Positions 1 to 9,470 are shown, counted from the stretch's first letter. The stretch: DNA of 64,000 nucleotides from Luteimonas sp. FCS-9 (GCF_001014645.1 NZ_LASZ01000016.1:22243-86242), one strand, 5' to 3'. Numbers and translations: made by a program. Notes: a model not told the origin generated them from the letters alone.

Positions 1-1575
1 CGTGAGCTCGTAGTTCTTCGACGATTCGTTGCCGTAATCGGCATTGTTCTCAAGTCCGCCGCACGTCAACGGATGCCCGACCAGGCCGCACTCGTAGGTG
101 TTGGTGGCGAGGTGGACGCCGCGGGCATAGAGCTCCTGCGCGTGGGGCGCGCGCTCCGAGCGCGAGGCCGAGAACGTCAGCGACAGGTCGGGGCGGAAGC
201 TCCAGATCGCCGCGCCCGAGAACGACGTGGCGGTGTCGCTGTACGACGGACGGCCGCGCGCATCGTCGATCGGATCGTGGTCAACCCACTCGTGGCGCGC
301 GCCGAGCTCGAAATGCCACTGCTCGTTGAGATCGAGATGCTCGATGACGAACAAACCCGTCGTGCGCGTGTCGACGTCGGGCATGAAGGCCTCGACCCCG
401 TCCGCACCGAATTCGGTGTCGGCGTGCTGCAGGCCGAACACGCCGGTCCACAGGCCGATCGGCGCATGCTCGAACTCCACGCGCGAATCGTGCCCCTTGT
501 TGGTGAACGTGGTGGCGACCTCGCCCTCGTCGAGCTCGTCGTGCTTGTAATCGGTGTAGCTGGAGCGGAAACGCACGCGCGAAATGCCCGCGAACGGATC
601 GCGGTACTCGCCGCGCAGGTCGAAGCGCTTGCTCTCCAGATCGACGATGGCCACATGTTCGTGCCCGTGATCGTGGTCATGATCGTGGTCGTGGCCGTCG
701 TCGTGGCCATGATCGTGCGAACCGCAATGCAGCGCGCTGCCGTGCGGGTGGCAGCCTTCGTACTCGTGGCTGTGACCGGGCAGACCGTAATCCTCCTCGC
801 GGTACGAGTAGGCCAGACCCACATAGCCCTTGTCGCCCACCCACGACAGCCCGACGCTGCTGTTGCGCGAATCGCTGAAGGTGCCGTCCACGCGTGCCTC
901 GTCGAGGCCCGGCGCGCGGTAGTCCTCGGTATCGCGGCGGGAGGTTTCGACGTGCAGCACGAGGTTGGAACCCAGCTGCGCCGACACGCCCGCGCCGAAC
1001 GCGCGCTCGTCGGCGACGGAATTGCCGCGCAGCACGAAGCGGCCGGACAACCCGCCCTCGGGAAGCTCGGTCGGCACCTTGTTGTCGAGCACGTTGACCA
1101 CACCGCCGATCGCGCCACCGCCGTAGAGCAGCGTCGCCGGGCCGCGCAGCACCTCGATGCGCTCGCCCAGCAGCGGATCTACCGTCACCGCGTGGTCGGG
1201 CGAGATGTCGGACGCGTCGAGCACGGCCGAACTGTCGGACAGCACCTTGACGCGCGGTCCGACCTGACCGCGGATCACCGGCCGGCTGGCGCCGGCGCCG
1301 AAGGTGTCGGCGTGCACGCCGGGCTGGCCCGACAGCGCCTCGCCCAGCGTGGCCGCGCCACTGGCGACGACGTCGTCTCCGGAGATCACGCTGACCGGCG
1401 ATGCGATCCGATTCGGATCCTCTGCGATGCCGATCACCTGGATCGGCCGCAGGTCGGTGACCTTGTCGTCGCCGTCGGTGGCGACGTCCAGAGCCATGGC
1501 GGGAGCGGCGCTCAGCGAGGCGCCGAGCAGGATGCAGCGGATCGCGGCACCCAGGGGATGAAGGGTCTTGGTCAT
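1..1575 (-). CDS. TonB-dependent outer-membrane receptor, ZnuD-like (C-terminus outside window)
   Basis: Outer-membrane beta-barrel receptor, probably for zinc. The frame is open from an ATG at 1575 to the window edge, so about 525 residues are visible and the C-terminal barrel strands are missing. A signal peptide (about residues 1-28, ending PAMA) is followed by a plug domain with IEVLRGPATLLYGGGAIGGV, typical of TonB receptors. A His/Asp-rich extracellular stretch at about residues 263-307 contains HDHGHDDGHDHDHDHDHGHE and two cysteines, as in zinc receptors of the ZnuD type. A Zur-type operator lies about 50 bp upstream and a zur gene precedes it on the same strand. The receptor family is certain; zinc as substrate is inferred from the His-rich loop and the Zur context. 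Confidence 0.9.
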   Translation of the reverse strand, partial: MTKTLHPLGAAIRCILLGASLSAAPAMALDVATDGDDKVTDLRPIQVIGIAEDPNRIASPVSVISGDDVVASGAATLGEALSGQPGVHADTFGAGASRPVIRGQVGPRVKVLSDSSAVLDASDISPDHAVTVDPLLGERIEVLRGPATLLYGGGAIGGVVNVLDNKVPTELPEGGLSGRFVLRGNSVADERAFGAGVSAQLGSNLVLHVETSRRDTEDYRAPGLDEARVDGTFSDSRNSSVGLSWVGDKGYVGLAYSYREEDYGLPGHSHEYEGCHPHGSALHCGSHDHGHDDGHDHDHDHDHGHEHVAIVDLESKRFDLRGEYRDPFAGISRVRFRSSYTDYKHDELDEGEVATTFTNKGHDSRVEFEHAPIGLWTGVFGLQHADTEFGADGVEAFMPDVDTRTTGLFVIEHLDLNEQWHFELGARHEWVDHDPIDDARGRPSYSDTATSFSGAAIWSFRPDLSLTFSASRSERAPHAQELYARGVHLATNTYECGLVGHPLTCGGLENNADYGNESSKNYELT

Positions 1576-1625
1576 GCGGAGTCCGTAATCGTTGGCTGGA
1601 GCGGTGGCCGCAAGGCCACGATCTG

Positions 1626-1656
1626 GTAATGATATACCATTACAAATCACGGACAA
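1626..1656 (-). promoter_or_regulatory. Zur box overlapping the promoter of the zinc receptor gene
   Basis: An 18-bp near-perfect palindrome, GTAATGATATACCATTAC (1626-1643, one mismatched pair), resembles known Zur operators (GTAATGTTATAACATTAC type). Read on the minus strand, a -35-like TTGTCC (1651-1656), a 16-bp spacer and a -10-like TATCAT (1629-1634) overlap the palindrome, so a bound repressor would block RNA polymerase. It lies between zur and the receptor gene. Confidence 0.75.
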
Positions 1657-1748
1657 CGATTTTTTAGCACTCTCCCGCCGCATGACTGGGTCGTCGCGGC
1701 TGCCTCCAGCGGATCAGGTCCGGTCGCGCGCACCGGCTCCCGCGGCGG

Positions 1749-2246
1749 TCACGCGCGCTGGGCCACGCTGCACGCTTCGCACAGGCCGTGCACCTCCAGG
1801 GTCTGCGCCTGCGGCACGAAGCCCAGCGCGCGCGCGCGCGCATCGAGCGAGGCGACGACCGCCTCGTCCTCCAGTTCGACCGCGCTGTGGCAGCGATCGC
1901 AGATCAGGAACGGCACCGAGTGCTGCGCGGTGCTGGGATGGTGGCAGGCGACGAATGCGTTGACCGACTGCAGCTTGTGGATGAAGCCGTTGGCGAGCAG
2001 GAAATCCAGCGCGCGGTAGACGGTCGGCGGCGCCGCCGCACCGGGCCCGTCGCCCTCGCGGACCTGGTCGAGCAGGTCGTAGGCCTTCAGCGGCTTGCCG
2101 GCCTTGGCGATCAGCCCGAGCACGTGGGCGCGGATCGGCGTCAGCCGCAGTCCGCGCTCACTGCAAGCGCGCTCGACGGCTCGAACGAAGCCGGCCGCGT
2201 CGTCGACGTGGTGGTGCGGATCGGTGCAGGCGTTGGCGTGTCCCAT
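1749..2246 (-). CDS. zur: Fur-family zinc uptake regulator Zur
   Basis: A 165-residue Fur-family repressor that senses zinc. Winged-helix region about residues 20-85 (RLTPIRAHVLGLI, PPTVYRALDFLLANGFIHKL), then a dimerisation/metal domain with CHHPS, a structural zinc site made by C116-x2-C119 and C156-x2-C159, and an acidic/His sensor region. The N-terminus carries a short His cluster. The ATG at 2246 is preferred; the frame extends to 2351 but that extra stretch is low-complexity. Length and motifs fit Zur better than Fur. It precedes a TonB zinc receptor with a Zur box, which supports the assignment. Confidence 0.88.
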   Translation of the reverse strand: MGHANACTDPHHHVDDAAGFVRAVERACSERGLRLTPIRAHVLGLIAKAGKPLKAYDLLDQVREGDGPGAAAPPTVYRALDFLLANGFIHKLQSVNAFVACHHPSTAQHSVPFLICDRCHSAVELEDEAVVASLDARARALGFVPQAQTLEVHGLCEACSVAQRA

Positions 2247-2411
2247 CCCATGATGATGGCGGTCGCGGGACGGGGACTCAAGCGGCCCCGGCGTCCGGGG
2301 CGCGCCGGGCGTGGCCGCGCCCGCAGGCGGCCCGACCTTGCGTCGACCCACTGCGCCCCGCGTACGGCGCCGGAGCGCGCACGCACGCCTGCCCGGACGC
2401 CGATCGCGCGT

Positions 2412-3815
2412 TCAGGCGTCGGGCGTCATCGCGATCGCGGCGTCGATCCGGCGCAGGGCTTCGTCCCGCCCGGCCAGGTACACGGTGTGGCCGATGTCGG
2501 GGCTGACCTGGGTGCCGGTGATCGCGACGCGCATCGGCTGGGCGACCTTGCCCATGCCCAGCCCGAGCGCCTCTGCGGTCTCGCCCAGGGCCGTACCGAT
2601 CGCCTCGGCCGACCAGGCCGGCAGTGCGGCGATGCGCGCGCGCGCATCGGCCAGCGGGGCCCGCGCCTCGGCCTTGAGGTGCTTGGCGACGGCCTTGTCG
2701 TCGTAGCCCGCCAGCGGGCGGTACCAGACCGCCGCGCGCTCGGACATCTCCGTGAGCGTCTGCACGCGGTCGCGCAGCGCGACGACGACGTCGGCCGGCG
2801 CCGGGCCGTTCGACAGGTCGTAGCCGTCGTGGCGCAGGTGCCATTCCAGATGCGCGGCGACCGCGGCCGGATCGTCGGACTTCAGGTACTGCTGGTTCAG
2901 CCAGCCCAGCTTGGCCGGGTCCAGACGCGAGGCCTTGGCGTTGACGTCCTTCAGATCGAACAGCGACCGCATCTCGTCGATCGAGAAGATCTCCTGGTCG
3001 CCATGCGACCAGCCCAGCCGCACCAGGTAGTTGAGCAGCGCGTGCGGCAGGTAGCCGGCGTCGCGGTACTGCATGACGTCGGCCGCACCGGTGCGCTTGG
3101 ACAGCTTGGCGCCGTGTTCGTCGAGGATCATCGGCAGGTGCGAGAACGCCGGCGGCTCGGCGCCGAGCGCGCGGTAGATGTTGATCTGCCGCGGCGTGTT
3201 GTTGACGTGGTCGTCGCCGCGCACGACGTCGGTGATGCCCATGTCCAGGTCGTCGACGACGACCGCGAAGTTGTAGGTCGCGTAGCCGTCGGGGCGGAAG
3301 AGCACCAGGTCGTCGAGCTCGCTGTTGGCGATCTCGATCCGGCCCTTGACCTTGTCGTCCCACGCGACCGTGCCCTCGAGCGGGTTCTTCAGGCGGGTGA
3401 CGCGGTTCGGGTCCTCGCGGCGCGGTTCGCCGCGATCGCGGTAGGCGCCGTCGTAGCGCGGCTTGTCGCCGCGGGCCATCGCCGCCTCGCGCATCGCGTC
3501 GAGCTCGGCCTTGGACTCGTAGGCGTAGTAGGCCTTGCCATCGGCGACGAGTTGCTCGGCGACCTCGCGATAGCGGTCGAGCCGGTGGGTCTGGTAGATC
3601 GGGCCCTCGTCGTAGTCCAGGCCGAGCCAGTCCATCGCTTCCAGGATCGCGTCGATCGCGGCCTGCGTGCTGCGTTCGCGGTCGGTGTCCTCGATGCGCA
3701 GCACGAACTGCCCGCCGCGGCGGCGCGCCTCCAGCCAGCAGTACAGCGCGGTGCGCGCGCCGCCGATGTGCAGGTAGCCGGTGGGACTGGGCGCGAAGCG
3801 GGTACGGCAGGTCAT
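2412..3815 (-). CDS. gltX: Glutamate--tRNA ligase
   Basis: Class I aminoacyl-tRNA synthetase charging tRNA-Glu; 467 residues, the usual bacterial length. The HIGH-type signature is HIGG at residues 16-19 in [19 protein letters not shown], and the KMSKS-type signature is KLSKR at 237-241. The C-terminal half is the helical anticodon-binding region. The ATG at 3815 is chosen because it starts [11 protein letters not shown]; upstream in-frame residues to 3845 look spurious. It is divergent from lpxH and followed on the same strand by zur after a 165-bp spacer in which I see no gene. Confidence 0.97.
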   Translation of the reverse strand: MTCRTRFAPSPTGYLHIGGARTALYCWLEARRRGGQFVLRIEDTDRERSTQAAIDAILEAMDWLGLDYDEGPIYQTHRLDRYREVAEQLVADGKAYYAYESKAELDAMREAAMARGDKPRYDGAYRDRGEPRREDPNRVTRLKNPLEGTVAWDDKVKGRIEIANSELDDLVLFRPDGYATYNFAVVVDDLDMGITDVVRGDDHVNNTPRQINIYRALGAEPPAFSHLPMILDEHGAKLSKRTGAADVMQYRDAGYLPHALLNYLVRLGWSHGDQEIFSIDEMRSLFDLKDVNAKASRLDPAKLGWLNQQYLKSDDPAAVAAHLEWHLRHDGYDLSNGPAPADVVVALRDRVQTLTEMSERAAVWYRPLAGYDDKAVAKHLKAEARAPLADARARIAALPAWSAEAIGTALGETAEALGLGMGKVAQPMRVAITGTQVSPDIGHTVYLAGRDEALRRIDAAIAMTPDA

Positions 3816-3897
3816 GCGGACGCTCGGAACGGGGAAACCGCGCATTCTACCCGGCGCGCCCCGGCCACCGGGACGCGCCCCGGACCGGGCAGGCTTC

Positions 3898-3903
3898 TAC
3901 AAT
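3898..3903 (+). promoter_or_regulatory. -10 hexamer close to the lpxH start (possible leaderless transcript)
   Basis: TACAAT ends only six bases before the lpxH ATG at 3910, so a start site at the usual distance would fall on or next to the initiation codon. No convincing -35 is visible and no Shine-Dalgarno sequence fits in between. Confidence 0.4.
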
Positions 3904-3909
3904 GGCGCG

Positions 3910-4650
3910 ATGACGACCTACTTCCTGTCCGACCTGCACCTCGACCCGGCGCGGCCGGCGATCACCGAGCTGTTCGCCGCGTTCCTCGACGGCGAAGCGC
4001 GGCAGGCCGAGGCGCTGTACGTGCTCGGCGACCTGTTCGAGTCGTGGGTCGGCGACGACGATCCGTCCGAGGCCGGCGCGCTCGTCGCCGGGCGCCTGCG
4101 CGCCCTGGCCGACGCCGGCGTGCCCGTGGCGTTCATGCACGGCAACCGGGACTTCCTCGTCGGCGACGCCTGGGCGCGCCGGGCGGGCCTGCGGATCCTG
4201 CCCGATCCGGCGGTGATCCTGCTCCACGGCCGTCCGGTGCTGCTGACCCACGGCGATCTGCTGTGCACCGACGACGTCGAGTACCAGGCGATCCGCGCCC
4301 AGACCCGCGACCCGCGCTGGCAGGCGCAGATGCTCGCCCAGCCGCTGGCCGCACGGCTGGCGTTCGCGCAGCAGGCACGCGCGGCCAGCCAGGCGCGCGC
4401 CGGCGCGCTGCGCGAGGCCGGCACGATGGAGACCGTCACCGATGTCGCGCCCGCGACGGTCGCCGAGTGGTTCGTCCGCTACGGCGTCGACACGATGATC
4501 CACGGCCACACCCACCGCCCCGCGATCCACGACCTGCAGGTCGCCGGCCGCGCCTGCCGCCGCATCGTGCTCGGCGACTGGTTCGAGCAGGGCTCGCTGC
4601 TGCGCGCGTTCCCCGACGGCCGCTTGGACCTGTCGGCGCTGGCCACTTGA
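3910..4650 (+). CDS. lpxH: UDP-2,3-diacylglucosamine diphosphatase
   Basis: Lipid A biosynthesis enzyme that cleaves UDP-2,3-diacylglucosamine to lipid X and UMP at the inner membrane; 246 residues, normal length. Calcineurin-like metallophosphoesterase motifs are all present in order: DLHLD near residue 8, [11 protein letters not shown] near 39, GNRDF near 79, [10 protein letters not shown] near 115 and HGHTHRP near 198. The start follows immediately after a -10-like element. It is divergent from gltX. Confidence 0.96.
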   Translation: MTTYFLSDLHLDPARPAITELFAAFLDGEARQAEALYVLGDLFESWVGDDDPSEAGALVAGRLRALADAGVPVAFMHGNRDFLVGDAWARRAGLRILPDPAVILLHGRPVLLTHGDLLCTDDVEYQAIRAQTRDPRWQAQMLAQPLAARLAFAQQARAASQARAGALREAGTMETVTDVAPATVAEWFVRYGVDTMIHGHTHRPAIHDLQVAGRACRRIVLGDWFEQGSLLRAFPDGRLDLSALAT

Positions 4651-4663
4651 GCGATGACACGCC

Positions 4664-4754
4664 GTAGGAGCGGCGCTTGTGCTTGCATCCCCTTTTCGGG
4701 GGCGCGCGATGAGGCACTGCCGGGGAAGCCCATCGCGCGCAAGCGCGCTCCTAC
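4664..4754. repeat. Paired GTAG-type REP element
   Basis: Two convergent copies of a GTAG-headed palindromic unit: GTAGGAGCGGCGCTTG at the left and CGCAAGCGCGCTCCTAC at the right, with GCGCGATG / CATCGCGC inside. It has the layout of REP pairs headed by GTAG (SMAG type in Stenotrophomonas). It lies between lpxH and the DUF455 gene. Confidence 0.8.
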
Positions 4755-4766
4755 GGACGATGTCCT

Positions 4767-5594
4767 CTAGCCGTTGGCGACGGCCTGCAATGCGGCCAGT
4801 TCCTCGGCGCTGAAGCCTGCGGCGGCGCGGGCGTCGAGGTTGAACGGGCCGTGCAGCGCCGCGCGCGCGTAGTCGGCCAGCAGTTCGCGGAACCTGGGTT
4901 CGGGATCGATGCCGTCGCGCGCGCAGTACCAGCGGAACCAGCGGCTGCCGGCGGCGACGTGCGCGACCTCCTCGCGCAGGATGATCTCGAGGATGTCGGC
5001 GGTCGCGTGGTCGCCGAGCGCGCGCAGCTTGACGATCATGCCGGGGGTCACGTCCAGGCCGCGGGCCTCGAGCACGCGCGGCACCAGCGCCATGCGCGCC
5101 AGGCCGTCGTGCGCGGTCTTCTCGCACATCTCCCACAGCCCGTTGTGCGCGTCGAAGTCGCCGTAGTCGTGGCCGAGTTCGCGCAGGCGGTCGCGCAGCA
5201 GCACGAAGTGCCGCGCCTCGTCGTCGGCGATCGCGACCCAGTCGGCGTAGAACGCGTCGGGCAGGTCGCGGAAGCGATAGACCGCGTCCCAGGCCAGGTC
5301 GATCGCGTTGAGCTCGATGTGCGCGATCGCATGCACGAACGCCGCGCGTCCCTCGTCGCTGCCCAGGCCGCGTCGCGGCAGTTCGCGCGGATGCACCAGC
5401 CGCGGGCGCGGCGGCCGGCCGGGCATCCGGATCGGCTCGGGCGGTGGCGGGTCGACCGGCAGCGGCAGCGCGCCGGCACGCTGCCGTGCGGCATGGTGGC
5501 GGGTCAGCGCGACCTTGGCATCGGGATCGCACGCGTCCAGGCACTGGCGCGCCGCGGCCAGCAGGTCGGGCGCGTCGGGCACCGCCGCGCTCAC
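4767..5594 (-). CDS. Ferritin-like domain protein, DUF455 family
   Basis: A 275-residue protein of the DUF455 ferritin-like family. The helical core carries spaced metal-ligand type residues: [19 protein letters not shown] near residue 90, [16 protein letters not shown] near 120 and [12 protein letters not shown] near 200, together forming an E/ExxH pattern expected for a di-iron four-helix bundle. The GTG start at 5594 overlaps the purF stop codon (GTGA overlap), implying translational coupling. A few family members relate to tRNA-modifying diiron enzymes such as MiaE, but substrate cannot be read from the sequence. Function is therefore unassigned; family confidence is high. Confidence 0.85.
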   Translation of the reverse strand: MSAAVPDAPDLLAAARQCLDACDPDAKVALTRHHAARQRAGALPLPVDPPPPEPIRMPGRPPRPRLVHPRELPRRGLGSDEGRAAFVHAIAHIELNAIDLAWDAVYRFRDLPDAFYADWVAIADDEARHFVLLRDRLRELGHDYGDFDAHNGLWEMCEKTAHDGLARMALVPRVLEARGLDVTPGMIVKLRALGDHATADILEIILREEVAHVAAGSRWFRWYCARDGIDPEPRFRELLADYARAALHGPFNLDARAAAGFSAEELAALQAVANG

Positions 5595-7057
5595 GCGCGG
5601 CGCTTGTTCTTGGCCTCGTCCGACCGCAGCTGCTGGAGCCGTTCGAAATAGCCCGGCTCGATGCCGGTCACGTACTCGCCGCTGAAGCACGAGCTGTCGA
5701 AGCGCAGGTCGGGGCACTTGGGCCCCGCCACCGCCGATTCCAGATCGGCCAGGTCCTGGTAGATCAGCCAGTCGCAGCCCAGGAACGCCTCGATCTCGGC
5801 CTCGGTGCGGTTGTGCGCGACCAGTTCGTCCACCGACGGCATGTCGATGCCGTAGATGTTGGGGTGGCGCACCGGCGGCGCGGCGGACGCGAGGTAGACC
5901 TTCTTGGCGCCGGCGTCGCGCGCCATCTGCACGATCTGCTTGGACGTGGTGCCGCGCACGATCGAATCGTCGACCAGCAGCACGACACGGTTGCGGAACT
6001 CCAGCGGGATCGGATTGAGCTTGCGCTTGACCGACTTCGCGCGCTCGCCCTGCCCCGGCATGATGAAGGTGCGGCCGACGTAGCGGTTCTTGATGAAGCC
6101 CTCGCGGTACTTCACGCCGAGCACGTTGGCGATCTCCAGCGCGGAGTCGCGCGAGGTGTCCGGGATCGGGATCACGGTGTCGATGTCGTGGTCCGGGCGC
6201 AGCCGCAGGATCTTCTCGCCGAGCGTCACGCCCATGCGCATGCGCGCCTTGTGCACCGAGATGTTCTCGATCATCGAGTCGGGCCGCGCGAAGTACACGT
6301 ACTCGAAGATGCACGGCGCGTGCGCCTGCCGCGGCGCGCACTGGCGGTGGTGCAGCTCGCCGCGCGCGGTGACGACGATGCCCTCGCCGGGCTCGACGTC
6401 GCGCAGCCGCTCGAAGCCGAGGATGTCGAGCGCGACCGACTCCGACGCGACCGCGTACTCGGTGCCTTCCGCGCTCTCGCGCCGGCCCAGCACCAGCGGC
6501 CGGATGCCGTGCGGATCGCGGAACGCGACCAGGCCCAGGCCCAGCACGGTCGCCACGACGGCGTAGCCGCCGCGCGCGCGGCGGTTGACGCCCTCGACGG
6601 CCCGGAACGCGGCCTCGGGCGTGAGCGCCTTCTCGCGGTCGAGCTCGTGCGCGAAGACGTTGAGCAGCACCTCCGAGTCCGACTCGGTGTTAACGTTGCG
6701 GCGGTCGGTCTCGAACACCTGCTGGCGCAGCTGGTCGGTGTTGACGAGGTTGCCGTTGTGCGCGAGCGCGATGCCGAACGGCGAATTGACGTAGAACGGC
6801 TGCGCCTCGTCGCTGCCCTCGCTGCCGGCGGTGGGATAGCGGCAGTGCGCGATGCCGACGCGGCCGCGCAGCAGCGCCATCGCCTTGGCGTCGAACACGT
6901 CGCGCACCAGGCCGTTGCCCTTGTGCACGCGCAGCGCGGTGCCGTTGGCGGTGGCGATGCCGGCCGCATCCTGCCCGCGGTGCTGCAGCACCGTCAGGCC
7001 GTCATACAGCGCGCCCGCGACTTCCGAGGTTCCGACGATCCCGACGATCCCGCACAT
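5591..7057 (-). CDS. purF: Amidophosphoribosyltransferase
   Basis: First committed enzyme of de novo purine synthesis, converting PRPP and glutamine to phosphoribosylamine. 488 residues. Cys2 (MCGIVGIVG) is the N-terminal glutaminase nucleophile; the PRPP-binding motif [14 protein letters not shown] lies at about residues 359-372 in the phosphoribosyltransferase half. The stop codon overlaps the start of the DUF455 gene. A 75-bp spacer separates it from the upstream SPOR-domain gene; cvpA, often found between these genes in proteobacteria, is not present here. Confidence 0.97.
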   Translation of the reverse strand: MCGIVGIVGTSEVAGALYDGLTVLQHRGQDAAGIATANGTALRVHKGNGLVRDVFDAKAMALLRGRVGIAHCRYPTAGSEGSDEAQPFYVNSPFGIALAHNGNLVNTDQLRQQVFETDRRNVNTESDSEVLLNVFAHELDREKALTPEAAFRAVEGVNRRARGGYAVVATVLGLGLVAFRDPHGIRPLVLGRRESAEGTEYAVASESVALDILGFERLRDVEPGEGIVVTARGELHHRQCAPRQAHAPCIFEYVYFARPDSMIENISVHKARMRMGVTLGEKILRLRPDHDIDTVIPIPDTSRDSALEIANVLGVKYREGFIKNRYVGRTFIMPGQGERAKSVKRKLNPIPLEFRNRVVLLVDDSIVRGTTSKQIVQMARDAGAKKVYLASAAPPVRHPNIYGIDMPSVDELVAHNRTEAEIEAFLGCDWLIYQDLADLESAVAGPKCPDLRFDSSCFSGEYVTGIEPGYFERLQQLRSDEAKNKRRA

Positions 7058-7132
7058 GGCGATTCCAGTCCTGCTGGGCGCGCGACGCGCGCCGTTGAAA
7101 GAGAGTGTGGCGGTGCGCGCCGCCCCGCGGCA

Positions 7133-8110
7133 TCAGGGATGCGGACGCACCAGGCCGTCGATACCGACCTTCGCGCGCACCTGCGCCTTGAGCTGGTCGG
7201 CCTCGCCGCGGCTGGCGACGGGCCCGGCCTTGACCCGGGTCAGGCGTCCCTTGTCTGTGGTGACGCCCTCGGTGAACGCGGTGACGCCAGCCGCGCGCAG
7301 CCGGTCGCGCAGGCGCTCGGCGTCCGCGGCGTTGCTGAAGGCGCCGAGCTGCACGACGAAGCCGACGCCCGCCGTGGGTGCCGGGGCAGGCGCCGCGGCG
7401 GGCGGCGACGGCGGCGCCGCTGGCTTTGGCGCGGGGGACGGCGGCGTCTGCGCCGACCGCGCGGGCTCGGCAGCCGGCGTCGCGGCCGGGGCACGCGGCG
7501 CGGGCGCGGACGAAGTCGACGCGGCGGGGGCGGCCGCGGCATCGAGCGCGACCACGCGCGGGCTGACGTCGTCGCGCACCTGCGCGGCACGCAGACGCAC
7601 GATCTCGGCCTCGGCGCGGCTGGCGTAGGGGCCCAGCCGCACGCGCTGCGCCGGCCGCCCGTTGAGCGTGAACGCTTCGCGGTAACCGGTCAGCGACGAC
7701 TGGCCGAGCTGGCGCAGGATCGCCTCGGCATCGGCCTCGGTGGCGAACGCGCCGTAATGGACCGCGTAGCCGCCGCCGGCGGTCGTCGGCGGCAGCGGTT
7801 CGTCCTGTGCGCCGGTCTCGACCGTCGGCAGCGCCTCGCCGCCGGCCGGGGCCGTCGTCGTGGCGGGGGCGGCCGCACCGCCGCGCGATGCGCCTTCGGC
7901 GAGCACGCCGCCCGCGGGCGCCGGGGCCGGGGCGACCAGCGGCAGGTCCACGGTCTTGTACTGCCCGTCCGGCGCATCCGGCAGCTCGAGCGGCATGTCG
8001 GGCAGCCCGCTGGCGGGCGCCGGCCCCTTGACCAGCATCGGCAGGAAGATCACGGCCAGCGCGATCAACACGGCGGCACCGATCAGGCGCTGTTTCAGTC
8101 CAGGCGTCAT
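7133..8110 (-). CDS. DedD-like membrane protein with two SPOR domains
   Basis: A 325-residue single-pass inner-membrane protein with a periplasmic tail. A transmembrane helix at about residues 8-27 (GAAVLIALAVIFLPMLV) is followed by an Ala/Pro-rich linker, a first SPOR domain (about 115-185, YAVHYGAFATEADAEAIL), a second long Ala/Pro linker and a second SPOR domain (about 250-323, FVVQLGAFSNAADAERL). SPOR domains bind denuded peptidoglycan at the division septum. DedD classically has one SPOR domain; two is a noteworthy variation. It lies between folC and purF, the usual dedD neighbourhood. Confidence 0.85.
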   Translation of the reverse strand: MTPGLKQRLIGAAVLIALAVIFLPMLVKGPAPASGLPDMPLELPDAPDGQYKTVDLPLVAPAPAPAGGVLAEGASRGGAAAPATTTAPAGGEALPTVETGAQDEPLPPTTAGGGYAVHYGAFATEADAEAILRQLGQSSLTGYREAFTLNGRPAQRVRLGPYASRAEAEIVRLRAAQVRDDVSPRVVALDAAAAPAASTSSAPAPRAPAATPAAEPARSAQTPPSPAPKPAAPPSPPAAAPAPAPTAGVGFVVQLGAFSNAADAERLRDRLRAAGVTAFTEGVTTDKGRLTRVKAGPVASRGEADQLKAQVRAKVGIDGLVRPHP

Positions 8111-8141
8111 GCAGGAAGGCGCAGGCGGGGGGATCGGCGCG

Positions 8142-8147
8142 ATTATA
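8142..8147 (-). promoter_or_regulatory. Candidate -10 (TATAAT) for the SPOR-protein gene
   Basis: A perfect TATAAT on the minus strand, about 32 bp before the ATG at 8110 and just after the folC stop. The matching -35 region falls at the folC end and is weak, so this is a candidate only. Confidence 0.35.
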
Positions 8148-8168
8148 CGCGCCGCGACCGCCGGCTTC

Positions 8169-9437
8169 TTAACCCCGGCCCTGCAAGCGGGCCAGCGCCG
8201 CGGCGGCGGTGTGGAACGAACCGAACACCAGCACCCGGTCCCCTGGACGCGCCTGCGCGAGCGCCTGCACGAGCGCGCCCGCCACGTCGGCCTCGCACCG
8301 CGCGCGCGCGGCGGCGGTGCCGGCCAGGCGTGCGCGCAGCGCCTCGGCCGGCTGGCTGCGCGCGCCCGCATCGTCGAGCCCGGCCAGCCACCAGTCGTCG
8401 ACCGCGGGCGCGAGCGCCGCGACCACGCCGCCCGCGTCCTTGTCGGCGAGCGCGGCATAGACCGCGAGCGTCCGGCCCCGGGCCGGCGCGGCGCGCAGCC
8501 ACTGTGCCAGCGCGTCCGCGGCCTGCGGGTTGTGCGCGACGTCGACGACGAGCTCGACGCCGTCGCGCTCGAAGCGCTGCAGACGCGCGGCGACGCGGGC
8601 GCCGGCAATGCCCGCCGCGAGCGCGGCGTCGGGCACGTCGGCGTCGAGCGCGCGCAGCGCCGCCACCGCGACCGCGGCATTGCGCAACTGGACCGGCGCG
8701 GCCAGCGCGGGCATCGGCAGCTCGACCTCGTAGCCGACCTCGCGCCAGGTCCAGCGCCCCGCGTCGGCCGGTGCGAACAGGAAGTCGCTGCCGGCGCGGA
8801 TCGCGACCGCGCCGATGCGGTAGGCATGCTGCAACACGCTCGCCGGCGGATCGTCGTCGCCGATCACCAGCGGCCGCCACGGCCGCGCGATGCCGGCCTT
8901 CTCCAGGCCGATCGCCTCGCGGTCGCTGCCCAGCCAGTCCTGGTGGTCGATGTCGACAGTGGTCACGACCGCGACGTCGGGATCGACGATGTTGACCGCG
9001 TCCAGCCGGCCGCCGAGGCCGACCTCCAGGATCGCCAGGTCCAGCCCGGCGCGCGCGAACAGCCACAGCGCCGCCAGCGTGCCGGTCTCGAAGTAGGTCA
9101 GCGGCGTGTCGCCGCGTGCGGCCTCGACCGCCTCGAAGGCTGCGACCAGCGCGGCGTCGTCGACGTCGGCACCGTCGATGCGCACGCGTTCGTTGTAGGC
9201 CAGCAGGTGCGGCGAGGTGTAGGCGCCGACGCGCCAGCCGGCCGCGCGCGCGATCGCCTCGATCAGCGCGACGGTCGAGCCCTTGCCGTTGGTGCCGGCG
9301 ACGGTCACGACCCGGGTGGCCGGGCGGCCGCAGCCCAGCCGCGCGTTGACCGCGGCGACGCGCGCCAGGCCCAGTTCGATTTCGGTCGGGTGGCGCGCCT
9401 CGATGCGCGCGAGCCAGTCGGCGAGAGTGTTCGGCAT
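8169..9437 (-). CDS. folC: Bifunctional folylpolyglutamate synthase / dihydrofolate synthase
   Basis: Mur-ligase family enzyme of folate metabolism that adds glutamate to dihydropteroate and to folates; 422 residues. The ATP-binding P-loop GTNGKGSTVALIEAI lies at about residues 49-63, followed by AYTSPHLLAYNERVRIDG, typical of FolC, and DHQDWLG in the central ligase domain. A C-terminal ligase domain is also present (VFGSFHTAAAAL near the end). The start MPNTLADW at 9437 is chosen; earlier in-frame residues are Arg-rich read-through. It is upstream of dedD-like and purF. Confidence 0.95.
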   Translation of the reverse strand: MPNTLADWLARIEARHPTEIELGLARVAAVNARLGCGRPATRVVTVAGTNGKGSTVALIEAIARAAGWRVGAYTSPHLLAYNERVRIDGADVDDAALVAAFEAVEAARGDTPLTYFETGTLAALWLFARAGLDLAILEVGLGGRLDAVNIVDPDVAVVTTVDIDHQDWLGSDREAIGLEKAGIARPWRPLVIGDDDPPASVLQHAYRIGAVAIRAGSDFLFAPADAGRWTWREVGYEVELPMPALAAPVQLRNAAVAVAALRALDADVPDAALAAGIAGARVAARLQRFERDGVELVVDVAHNPQAADALAQWLRAAPARGRTLAVYAALADKDAGGVVAALAPAVDDWWLAGLDDAGARSQPAEALRARLAGTAAARARCEADVAGALVQALAQARPGDRVLVFGSFHTAAAALARLQGRG

Positions 9438-9470
9438 GGCGCGATTGTAGGCGCGCAGCCGCCCTCGCCT

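Noticed and set aside
73..1629. Long plus-strand open frame opposite the TonB receptor gene
   Set aside because: It mirrors the receptor gene, lacks any domain, and is explained by high GC at third positions; the minus frame has signal peptide, plug and His-rich loop.
7058..7132. Possible small cvpA remnant
   Set aside because: Only 75 bp with no coding similarity; nothing resembling a pseudogene.
5444..8995. A 1183-codon plus-strand frame spanning several genes
   Set aside because: It runs antisense to purF, the SPOR gene and folC, with low-complexity Arg/Ala sequence and no recognisable domain.
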